From: Pyrinomonadaceae bacterium
Lineage (GTDB): Bacteria; Acidobacteriota; Blastocatellia; Pyrinomonadales; Pyrinomonadaceae
NCBI GenBank assembly: GCA_025929655.1
Contig: JAICPV010000006.1
Location: 1-16,620, forward strand
Direction: 5' to 3'
Length of the DNA stretch: 16,620 nucleotides
The notes beneath the pieces were generated by a model. That model was not told where the DNA came from. It did not search any database and saw nothing but the letters and a program-made list of their open reading frames with translations. The translations under genes were made by a program, and so were the position numbers. Below, piece after piece: positions 5,879-12,714 of this stretch (its first letter is position 1; the number at the start of each line of letters is the position of its first letter).

Positions 5879-8296
5879 TTATCGCGAAGCAGCGGGTTCG
5901 GGTTTGGGTTTCGCGTTCTTTACGTACTTATCGAACCAATTGACCATTTCGGCGAGCGTGTGCTGGACGCTTTCCTTGGCTGAGTAGCCGTGCGATTCGT
6001 GCGGGAGCATCACGAGGCGTGCGGTGCCGCCGTTGCCCTGGATAGCGGCGAACAGGCGTTCGGACTGTACGGGGAAAGTACCCTGGTTATTGTCCGCCTC
6101 GCCGTGGATCAGGAGGATCGGCTCGTTGATCTTGTTCGCGTAAAAGAACGGCGAGACCTCGGTGTAGATCCTGGTCGCTTCCCAGAAATCACGCTGCTCG
6201 TCCTGGAACCCGAAGGGCGTGAGCGTACGGTTGTAGGCACCGCTGCGTGCAACACCCGCACGGAACAGATCCGAATGTGCAAGCAGGTTTGCCGTCATGA
6301 AGGCACCGTAGCTGTGCCCGCCTACGCCGACGCGGCTGCGGTCGGTGACGCCCATCTCGACGGCCTTATCGATCGCCGCCTGTGCGGAATCGACGACCTG
6401 TTTGACGAAGGTGTCGTTCTTCGTCTCGGGCGGCCCGATGATCGGCATCGCCGCGTTGTCGAGGATCGCATAGCCCTGCAGTAGCAGGAACAGGTGCGAG
6501 ATGCCGCCGATCTGCGTGAAGCGGTTCGTCGAGCCGGTCACCTGACCGGCAAAGTCGTCGTCAGTGAAGCTCCTTGGATATGCCCAGACGATCGTCGGTA
6601 GTCGAGTTCCCTCTTTGTAACCCGGCGGCAGATAAAGTGTCGCAGTGAGGTCGACGCCGTCAGCCCGTTTGTATTTGACGAGCTGCTTCGTGATATTGCG
6701 AAGCTGCGGTGCAGGGTCTTCGAAATTGGTCACCTGCTTCGGCGTGCCGGATCCATTTCGAATAAAGATATTCGGCGGAGCTGTAACCGATTCCTTACGC
6801 GTGAAGAACTGCGTGCCGTTGTCGTCTATCATTCCGGCGAAGGTCTCGTATTCCTCGATGCCGGAACGAAAGACCTCTTCGGTCTGCAGCGTCTTCAGAT
6901 TCATCTTGCGGAAGAACGGCCGGTCGCCTTCTGGCGATGCTCCCGACCCGGACAGGAAAATGTGGTCGCCGTTTTGTCTCACTACGGAAGCGCCATTTGG
7001 AAGCTGTTTAGTGATAGGAGTTCCGATGTCGGCGTAACGGTCGCTGACGTTGAGGTCGAAGACCTGCTTGACATTCGATGGGTTACGGTAATCGGTGACG
7101 AACATCCGGCGACGCTGCGTGTCGCGATTGAAATCGTAGAAGATCATCATTCCGTCACGTTCACCGAAAGCTCGTCCCTGAAAACGATGCTCGGTCTTGA
7201 ACATCTCCGTCGGTGCACCATTGAACGGAGCGGCGAGCTTCATGACTTTGTCGCGTTGTGCGACCTTCGTTCGCGGATTGCCGCCGTCGAGAGCTTCCGT
7301 CCACATTAGCGTTGCTGGTTCGACCGGGATCCAGCTGACGCCTCGCGGGCCGGTCTGAACACCTCCGCTGACGATATTATCGAGGAGCGGAACCTCGCCG
7401 AATTTATGCACAACCTTGCCGCTTGCATCCCAGATCTCCACCGTCTTCGGGAACCGGCTAGCGGGAACAAGATACGAATACGGCCTCCGGACACGAGAAA
7501 CGTACACGTATTTCCCGTCGGGCGAGAAGCTGGCATCGGAGAAGATCGCAGGTTGGCCGACATTTCGCACCTTGCCGCTCGTATCGATCAAAGCGAGCTG
7601 GCCGGCCGCGTAATACTCGTAAAGCTTTTCGTCGTTAGGGGTTTTAAGCAGATCCTGAACGGTAGCGATCGCGCCGCGGCGGCCGGTTGTTTCCTGGATA
7701 TTCGGTTCGTTCGGGACAATGTCGCGATATTGCGGCGCCGGGCCGCGATTTGTCGGGATCAGACGAGCGGAAAGTTCATTCGAATTCTCCCAGTCGAACC
7801 CGCCGAACGCGGTGTTCACGTAAACATTCTTCACGCGGTTCGCTTTGCCCGTAGCGGTATCCGCGATCCAAAGCTCGACACCGTTCGGGGTCACATTCCC
7901 GAAAGCGACGTGCCCGCCATCTGGAGCCCATTGAAGGCTCACGATCTTCGCACCGGCGGGAACCGCAACGTCGATCTCATTGCCGTCAGCGACGTTCTTG
8001 AACCGGAGTGCGACGGAGTAGCCCTGCGTGTGCGGGGCATTGGTCGCGGGGTTGAAGCGCGTTCCGGCGAGCCGCAGCATCGGCTGCGACAGGTCCGCGA
8101 TCGGCGGATACCGCAGCGGAACGAGAATCGCGAGCTTGTCGCGGGTCGGTGAGATGGACGTCCCCGGTATCGCAGGAGCATTCAGCACATCCATAATTTC
8201 CTTTGGCGGCTGTTTGTAACTTCCTTGCCCAATTGCGAAAGATGCCGCCGCACAAACGAACAGAAAGGCAACGGCGGAGGTGATAGCGTTTTTCAT
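5879..8296 (-). CDS. Secreted S9D prolyl-oligopeptidase-family peptidase, glutamyl endopeptidase-like
   Basis: An 805-residue serine peptidase with a Sec signal peptide (about residues 1-24, ending FAIGQ), so probably periplasmic. Residues about 30-500 have the WD-like repeats of an S9 beta-propeller (for example LQWAPDGGHVAFG and DASFSPDGKYVYV). The C-terminal alpha/beta-hydrolase domain (about 540-790) holds the triad: S662 in GGHSYGAF, D735 in HGEADNN and H769 in LPHESHGYSA. The stretch ARSGAYNRTLTPFGFQ and the LPHESHGYSA context closely match, from memory, the plant chloroplast glutamyl endopeptidase CGEP (MEROPS S9D), which cleaves after glutamate. Specificity here is inferred. The start is supported by AAGGA (8306-8310) nine bases upstream. 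The ATG overlaps the stop of the preceding gene as ATGA, so translation is probably coupled. Dipeptidyl peptidase activity is the main alternative. Confidence 0.92.
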   Translation of the reverse strand: MKNAITSAVAFLFVCAAASFAIGQGSYKQPPKEIMDVLNAPAIPGTSISPTRDKLAILVPLRYPPIADLSQPMLRLAGTRFNPATNAPHTQGYSVALRFKNVADGNEIDVAVPAGAKIVSLQWAPDGGHVAFGNVTPNGVELWIADTATGKANRVKNVYVNTAFGGFDWENSNELSARLIPTNRGPAPQYRDIVPNEPNIQETTGRRGAIATVQDLLKTPNDEKLYEYYAAGQLALIDTSGKVRNVGQPAIFSDASFSPDGKYVYVSRVRRPYSYLVPASRFPKTVEIWDASGKVVHKFGEVPLLDNIVSGGVQTGPRGVSWIPVEPATLMWTEALDGGNPRTKVAQRDKVMKLAAPFNGAPTEMFKTEHRFQGRAFGERDGMMIFYDFNRDTQRRRMFVTDYRNPSNVKQVFDLNVSDRYADIGTPITKQLPNGASVVRQNGDHIFLSGSGASPEGDRPFFRKMNLKTLQTEEVFRSGIEEYETFAGMIDDNGTQFFTRKESVTAPPNIFIRNGSGTPKQVTNFEDPAPQLRNITKQLVKYKRADGVDLTATLYLPPGYKEGTRLPTIVWAYPRSFTDDDFAGQVTGSTNRFTQIGGISHLFLLLQGYAILDNAAMPIIGPPETKNDTFVKQVVDSAQAAIDKAVEMGVTDRSRVGVGGHSYGAFMTANLLAHSDLFRAGVARSGAYNRTLTPFGFQDEQRDFWEATRIYTEVSPFFYANKINEPILLIHGEADNNQGTFPVQSERLFAAIQGNGGTARLVMLPHESHGYSAKESVQHTLAEMVNWFDKYVKNAKPKPEPAASR

Positions 8297-9300
8297 GTTT
8301 TCGATTCCTTCAGTTTTCTGATGATCTTCGCCGCGATCGCGGGTATAGCCTCGCGGTCATTTGCGTGGTTTTCGGTGAATATCACTAATACGAACTTCAA
8401 ACCGTCCGATGTTTCAATATATGCGGCGTCGTGGCGTGAACGGCTGGTCCAACCGGCTTTTGACCAAAGGCTAACGCCCTGCAGCTTGCCGTCGATGATC
8501 GCTTTCCCGGTGAATCCCGTCGATTGATCATCCGTATCGTTGGTTTTCCGGAACGGATCGCGTTTCATTAATGCGAGCATCGCGTCGCTCCTTTCGGGAG
8601 AGACGAAACGCCTTAACGCGATCTCGGCGAGCAGCCGGGCGGTGGCGTTGGTCGTGAGCATGTTGCGGTTCTCGCCTTTGTAATTGCGTGACTGCTGTTC
8701 GACCCCGTAAGCGTCTTCGCAATGGGTCTTTTGATTGACGTTGATGTTTTGATAGCGGAGGGAGGAAAAGAAACGGTTGACGCGGTTCCGCTTGTATTGC
8801 CACTTTTCGAATTCCTTTTGGGGAAGCTCGGCACCGCTCGATGTTTCAGTCAGAACATCTAAGATGTACTGCGTCGCTTCGTTCGAAGAATCGACGATCA
8901 TATCGCGCAGCCCGCGTTCCATCTCCTTTGAAAGCGTGATCTTCTTGTCTTCCAACTGCCGCTGGAGAGCGGCCATATAGAACATTTTGACGACACTCGC
9001 CGGATAAATCCTCTTCTCCCCGTGGACGTCCGCCCATTTCAGATCCGAAGAGCTGGTGACATCGATCAGTGTTGCGGCGATCTCGTCGGCTTTGAAACTT
9101 CCTGCCGAATACGAATTAAGAACCTCTTGCACCGACGAATCGAGGATCGTCTGGAGCTCGATCGATCCCCTGAAAACAGGAACAGCGTAGTTTACGGGTC
9201 TAGAGATCTCGGCCGAACTCTTTTGACCGATCGATACAGAAGTAAATATGCATGTGGCAAAGAGAAAAACAGACAGCACAAAACCGGTAGATCGATGCAT
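8293..9300 (-). CDS. Periplasmic beta-lactamase class A-like serine hydrolase
   Basis: A 335-residue protein with a signal peptide (about residues 1-26, ending SVSIGQ) and a beta-lactamase/transpeptidase-like fold. The active-site motifs appear in order: SVVK (S102, K105, the SxxK nucleophile and base), SSN (S138-N140, the SxN motif) and KAG (K281-G283, in place of KTG). The NRNMLTTNATARLLAEI stretch is typical of class A-like proteins (Beta-lactamase2 family). A convincing omega-loop glutamate (ExxLN) is not seen, and KAG replaces KTG. Hydrolysis of beta-lactams is therefore not assured; a peptidoglycan or amide hydrolase role is equally possible. The start has no good ribosome-binding site, but the signal peptide supports it. 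It overlaps the downstream S9 peptidase by four bases and forms a two-gene operon with it. Confidence 0.85.
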   Translation of the reverse strand: MHRSTGFVLSVFLFATCIFTSVSIGQKSSAEISRPVNYAVPVFRGSIELQTILDSSVQEVLNSYSAGSFKADEIAATLIDVTSSSDLKWADVHGEKRIYPASVVKMFYMAALQRQLEDKKITLSKEMERGLRDMIVDSSNEATQYILDVLTETSSGAELPQKEFEKWQYKRNRVNRFFSSLRYQNINVNQKTHCEDAYGVEQQSRNYKGENRNMLTTNATARLLAEIALRRFVSPERSDAMLALMKRDPFRKTNDTDDQSTGFTGKAIIDGKLQGVSLWSKAGWTSRSRHDAAYIETSDGLKFVLVIFTENHANDREAIPAIAAKIIRKLKESKT

Positions 9301-9317
9301 ACAAGAAGGGCGAAATT

Positions 9318-9345
9318 TTGAGATTGTCTTCGTTCAGAGTATAAA
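9318..9345 (+). promoter_or_regulatory. Predicted promoter of the permease gene
   Basis: TTGAGA (9318-9323) and TATAAA (9340-9345) each match the sigma70 consensus at five of six positions and are separated by 16 bases. Transcription would start near 9352, giving a leader of about 35 bases before the ATG at 9387. On the opposite strand TATACT (complement of 9338-9343) could be the -10 of the hydrolase gene, with only a weak -35, so the two -10 boxes would overlap. Confidence 0.45.
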
Positions 9346-9350
9346 CGAAG
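9328..9350. promoter_or_regulatory. Inverted repeat over the divergent -10 region
   Basis: CTTCGTT (9328-9334) and AACGAAG (9344-9350) are perfect 7-bp inverted arms with a 9-base gap, centred on the overlapping -10 elements of the two divergent genes. The geometry fits an operator for a dimeric regulator that would affect both directions. No regulator gene is adjacent, so this remains a prediction. Confidence 0.35.
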
Positions 9351-9386
9351 AGCCTGCGGCTTAAAAACAGCAGGGATCAACTACAA

Positions 9387-10688
9387 ATGACAGACGAGAA
9401 GCTCATCCGCGGCCTGGGCCGCTGGGATCTGACCGCGGTCGCTATCAATACGATCATCGGCACCGGTATTTTCATTTTACCGGCGGGTGTTTTCAAGCTG
9501 ATCGGCGGCTACAGCTTGTACGCGTTCATCGCTTGCGCCTTGATAATCGGCTTGATCGTTTTGTGTTTTTCCGAGGTTTCCAGCCGTTTCAATACAACCG
9601 GCGGGATGTACCTTTATGCTCGTGAGGCATTCGGCCCGGAGATCGGATTCGAGACCGGCTGGCTTTACTGGGTGGTACGGATCGCAACCTTTGCGGCGAA
9701 CTGCAATGCGGTGGTTATCTATCTGGGATTCTTTTTCCCTGGACTAGACAGCGGCTTGGGAAGGACGCTGATCATCGCGGTCGTGGTCACAGGTATCACG
9801 ATCGTTAATCTCATCGGAGTTCGAGAGTCGGCGATCATGACGAACATCTTTACCGTCGGCAAGATCGTCCCGCTTTTGCTGTTCGCGGGCGTCGGTCTTT
9901 TCTTTATCGAGCCGGCGAACTTCGATTTCGAAGCGGTTCCGGAGTACGCAAGCTTCCCCGCGGCGGTGCTGCTGTTGATCTATGCGTATGTCGGTTTTGA
10001 GGCGGCTGTGATACCGACCGGCGAGATAAAAGATCCGGGAAAGAATATTCCGTTCGCGTTGCTGACCGCGCTTGCATTTTGCGTTGTTCTTTTTTTCATC
10101 ATCCAGCTCGTGGCGATCGGCACCCTTCCCGGGCTAGCCGAATCAAAAACCCCTCTCGCGGACGCCGCAGGCCGATTTCTCGGAACGGCGGGCGCGGGAT
10201 TTATCGCCATCGGCGCGCTAATTTCTGTTCTTGGGAACCTGAATAGCGGATTCCTGGCATCGTCGCGGATCCCGTTCGCGATGGCAGAACGAGGCGAGCT
10301 TCCGAAAGCCTTGGCGCGGACGCATGAAAAATATAAAACCCCGTTCCTCTCGATCATCATAAGCGGCTCCGTGATCTTTGCACTTACGCTGTACACTTCA
10401 TTTTTATCCGCGGTTACGATCGCAACAACTACGCGTCTGCTCGTTTACGCGACCACGGCGATTGCGTTGCCGGTTTTCCGACAACGAACGGACATTCCGG
10501 CCGCACAATTTCGAGCTCCGCTCGGGATCCTTGCCGCCGTGCTTTCGATTGCATTGATCGTTTGGTTGGTGATGAATGTCGACTTTTCCAGGGAAGGATT
10601 GCCCATTCTCATTTCTGCGATGCTTGGCCTCGTGATCTATTATGGATACCAGTTCTTTAGAAAGAATCGCGGTTCGACAGAATCGTAA
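9387..10688 (+). CDS. APC-superfamily amino-acid permease
   Basis: A 433-residue inner-membrane transporter with about 12 hydrophobic segments. The first segment contains the unwound-helix motif IIGTGIF (residues 23-29), where the backbone binds the substrate amino group in APC transporters. The TM2-3 region has FSEVSSRFNTTGGMYLYAREAFGPEIGFETGW, here split by position: the SxxxxxTGGxYxY core typical of the family lies at about 64-78. TM6 carries YAYVGFEAAVIPTGEIKDP, the usual APC gating-helix segment followed by a cytoplasmic loop. Substrate cannot be read from sequence; amino acid or amine uptake or exchange is inferred. AGGGA (9372-9376) lies ten bases before the ATG. The next gene begins 12 bases after its stop, so they are probably co-transcribed. 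Proximity to two secreted hydrolases suggests peptide-derived amino-acid use. Confidence 0.9.
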   Translation: MTDEKLIRGLGRWDLTAVAINTIIGTGIFILPAGVFKLIGGYSLYAFIACALIIGLIVLCFSEVSSRFNTTGGMYLYAREAFGPEIGFETGWLYWVVRIATFAANCNAVVIYLGFFFPGLDSGLGRTLIIAVVVTGITIVNLIGVRESAIMTNIFTVGKIVPLLLFAGVGLFFIEPANFDFEAVPEYASFPAAVLLLIYAYVGFEAAVIPTGEIKDPGKNIPFALLTALAFCVVLFFIIQLVAIGTLPGLAESKTPLADAAGRFLGTAGAGFIAIGALISVLGNLNSGFLASSRIPFAMAERGELPKALARTHEKYKTPFLSIIISGSVIFALTLYTSFLSAVTIATTTRLLVYATTAIALPVFRQRTDIPAAQFRAPLGILAAVLSIALIVWLVMNVDFSREGLPILISAMLGLVIYYGYQFFRKNRGSTES

Positions 10689-10700
10689 GTTGAGGTGGTG

Positions 10701-11504
10701 ATGAAAACTTTGTTGACCCTCTATTGCCTGCTCGCGATGCTGCCGTTTTCGAGTTTCGGCCAGGCTCCAATTATACCTATCGTCGAACTGAAATTTCGCG
10801 GCCTCATGGGCGGCGTTCAAAACGGCAAATGGGTCGCGCCGACAAGGTTTCGCGATCGATTAAAAGCCGAGACCGAGTTCGTTTTGGTTGGTAGAAACGG
10901 TGTCGAAGAAGGAGGCGTTACGCTCGGAAAAAAAGGCGAACAGGAAGACGTTTGTCAGGATTTCACGCGTTTCGAGTTCGAGCTCGAGCAAGACCACGGC
11001 GTGGCGATCGGATCGTCAGCAAAATGGAATCCAATGCCTCGGATGCCGAAGGCGATCGATCTTAACAACGCTACATACAAAACGGTCATTGCAAATTTTC
11101 TAAAGAAAAAAGGGATTGCAAGAACTACTTCAAAGCTGACAGAGGCGTTTCGAGTCGATCTTGACGGAGATGGCGTCGAAGAAGTTGTCTTAGCAGCGAC
11201 CTTTTACAAAAAAGGATTGAGTTCGAATGCCGCAGTCGGTGATTATTCGCTCGTCCTGGTCCGAAAAGCCGTTGGAAAAGTTGTGACGGACCATTTGCTC
11301 GAGGGTGATTTCATTCTGAAGAAGGTAGATTTCGGGGCACCTGCCGAGCACCACATCTCCGCGATCGCGGATCTGAATGGAGACGGGAAAATGGAGATAG
11401 TGCTGTACGGATCTTATTACGAGGGCGATTTCGCCAGGGCATATGAGATGCGTGCCGGGAAGCCTGTGATGATCAGAGAATTCGAGATCGGTTGTGGTGT
11501 TTAA
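10701..11504 (+). CDS. Secreted protein with two calcium-loop (FG-GAP/VCBS-like) motifs
   Basis: A 267-residue protein with a signal peptide (about residues 1-21, ending FSSFGQ). The ATG at 10701 is preferred over the in-frame GTG codons at 10695 and 10698 because GAGG (10692-10695) is placed as its ribosome-binding site. The C-terminal half contains DLDGDGVEE (153-161) and DLNGDGKME (224-232), each followed by a hydrophobic strand (VVLAATF, IVLYGSY). This is the DxDxDG...E/D pattern of calcium-binding FG-GAP/VCBS beta-propeller repeats. Two repeats are too few for a full propeller. The N-terminal half has no recognised domain; it contains a single conserved-looking cysteine at 85 and another at 265. 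It follows the permease gene closely, but no functional link can be shown. Confidence 0.75.
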   Translation: MKTLLTLYCLLAMLPFSSFGQAPIIPIVELKFRGLMGGVQNGKWVAPTRFRDRLKAETEFVLVGRNGVEEGGVTLGKKGEQEDVCQDFTRFEFELEQDHGVAIGSSAKWNPMPRMPKAIDLNNATYKTVIANFLKKKGIARTTSKLTEAFRVDLDGDGVEEVVLAATFYKKGLSSNAAVGDYSLVLVRKAVGKVVTDHLLEGDFILKKVDFGAPAEHHISAIADLNGDGKMEIVLYGSYYEGDFARAYEMRAGKPVMIREFEIGCGV

Positions 11505-11506
11505 TT

Positions 11507-11607
11507 GCAGAAGCCCGCACGTAAGTAAGGGCGTAATCGGGACGTACCTACAAGAGGTCGAAGTTCCACGTTGATAGTTACGGCCTTACTTACGTGCGGG
11601 CTGCTGC
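11507..11607. repeat. REPIN/MITE-like 101-bp inverted-repeat element
   Basis: Arms at 11507-11536 and 11578-11607 are 30 bp each and complementary at 28 positions, with a 41-base centre. Each arm contains a smaller self-pairing unit (11513-11532 on the left): GCCC/GGGC closing a stem with AC/GT around a GTAA loop. Two REP-like hairpins in inverted orientation is the architecture of REPINs, which are mobilised in trans by RAYT transposases. The element begins two bases after one stop codon and ends three bases before the convergent stop codon. In RNA it would fold strongly from either strand, so it may also work as a bidirectional terminator or mRNA 3' stabiliser. Confidence 0.7.
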
Positions 11608-11610
11608 ATT

Positions 11611-12639
11611 TCAGAAAATGCCTTCACCGAGTAAGTTTTCGCGCAGGTAGCCGATCGTGTCGTTGAGAGTCTCCTGCGGATCTCGCGGTTCGAAGCCGAG
11701 AGCGTCTTTCGCCTTCGTCGAATCGAAATACCAAAAATGCTCCGCCTGCTCGACTTCTTTGGTTGCAACGGGCGACGCCTTTCCCCAATTTTTGAAAACG
11801 GACTCGATGATCGACGAACCGCCGACGGCGATGCGCTTCGGCATTTTTATCATCGGCGCCGATACGCCGGACAGCCGCTCAAGCCTCCCGAAAAATTCCG
11901 CGAAAGTCATGTTCGCCGATCCGAGCAAATAATTTTCCTGATGTTCGCCTTTGTCGAGCGCGGTAATGAACGCGGTTGCCGTGTCGCGGACGTCGACAAT
12001 GCTCAAACCTCCGCCCGGGCAATACGGGATCTTTCTGGCCAAAAAATCGAGAACGATCTGCGTCGAGCTTAGCCGCTCATCTTCCGGGCCGAGCAGCAGC
12101 GTCGGATTTAAGATCACGAGCTTTCGTCCATCTCCATCGAAATTTTCGAGTGCGGTACGTTCCTGGTAATACTTCGACGCGTAGTAGGCCCACTGCGAAA
12201 TGATATCGACCGGCTGAGGATATGTTTCATCCAGTATTTCATCGTCTTCACTCACGGCGATCGTCCCGCTCGATGAGGCGAGGATCATGGTCTGCACCCC
12301 CGCTTCTTTTGCGGCTTCGCAAAGAACGCGTGTACCCTCGACATGCACCTTGTTCATCGCAGCGGCGTCATTGTTGTCGCGCGACACTTTTCCGGCGAGA
12401 TGGAAGATCGCCGACACATTTCGAACTGCATCAGCAACGTCGTCGCGGTCCGTAACAGATCCTTCGATCGGCTCAACGCCCGAATCAGACATCCATTCCG
12501 GAACGCTCGATGCCATCACGCGAAGGTTCTTCACGCCCGAATCGATCAACTGCCGGACGATATGCGTCCCGAGAAAACCGGTACCGCCTGTGATCAGGAC
12601 CTTTTTCTCTACCTTCGCTAAGACTTTTTTCTTCGCCAT
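11611..12639 (-). CDS. Extended SDR NAD(P)-dependent epimerase/reductase
   Basis: A 342-residue Rossmann-fold protein. The nucleotide-binding motif GGTGFLG lies at 18-24 (G18, G21, G24). The catalytic tyrosine and lysine of YxxxK are Y152 and K156, and the upstream catalytic serine lies in LASSSGT (about 122-124). IFHLAGKV (78-85) matches the NNAG-equivalent region of extended SDRs. The NPTLLLGPED segment resembles dihydroflavonol-4-reductase and hopanoid-associated sugar epimerase (HpnA)-type proteins. The exact substrate, a nucleotide sugar or a lipid-linked ketone, cannot be told. The N-terminus has a lysine-rich extension (MAKKKVLAKVEKK), and the ATG has only a weak purine-rich upstream sequence. 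It is the last gene of a minus-strand set and ends against the REPIN-like element. Confidence 0.88.
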   Translation of the reverse strand: MAKKKVLAKVEKKVLITGGTGFLGTHIVRQLIDSGVKNLRVMASSVPEWMSDSGVEPIEGSVTDRDDVADAVRNVSAIFHLAGKVSRDNNDAAAMNKVHVEGTRVLCEAAKEAGVQTMILASSSGTIAVSEDDEILDETYPQPVDIISQWAYYASKYYQERTALENFDGDGRKLVILNPTLLLGPEDERLSSTQIVLDFLARKIPYCPGGGLSIVDVRDTATAFITALDKGEHQENYLLGSANMTFAEFFGRLERLSGVSAPMIKMPKRIAVGGSSIIESVFKNWGKASPVATKEVEQAEHFWYFDSTKAKDALGFEPRDPQETLNDTIGYLRENLLGEGIF

Positions 12640-12664
12640 TTTCTTTTCGCTACCGAGATCGCAA

Positions 12665-12713
12665 AGAACACTGAGATCAATAAAAAGGGTCAGTGTTCTC
12701 TGTGTACTCTGTG
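12665..12713. repeat. Inverted repeat plus CTCTGTG direct repeats upstream of the SDR gene
   Basis: AGAACACTGA (12665-12674) and TCAGTGTTCT (12690-12699) are perfect 10-bp inverted arms around a 15-base AT-rich loop. CTCTGTG then occurs twice at 9-base spacing (12698-12704 and 12707-12713), reaching to within two bases of the GH47 stop codon. On the minus strand the hairpin lies after the GH47 gene but is not followed by a U-tract. It may be a dispersed intergenic repeat or a weak terminator; it fills most of the 75-bp gap. Confidence 0.5.
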
Positions 12714-12714
12714 G

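Noticed and set aside
7406..8152. Plus-strand open frame (248 codons) opposite the S9 peptidase
   Set aside because: Arg/Ile-rich shadow translation without recognisable domains; the peptidase on the other strand is continuous and has a signal peptide and triad.
8293..9300. Calling the beta-lactamase-fold protein an antibiotic-resistance gene
   Set aside because: KAG replaces KTG and no omega-loop glutamate motif is visible, so resistance is not supported by sequence alone.
11507..11607. CRISPR repeat pair or insertion-sequence ends
   Set aside because: The two copies are inverted, not direct, there is no spacer series, and the 41-base centre cannot encode a transposase.
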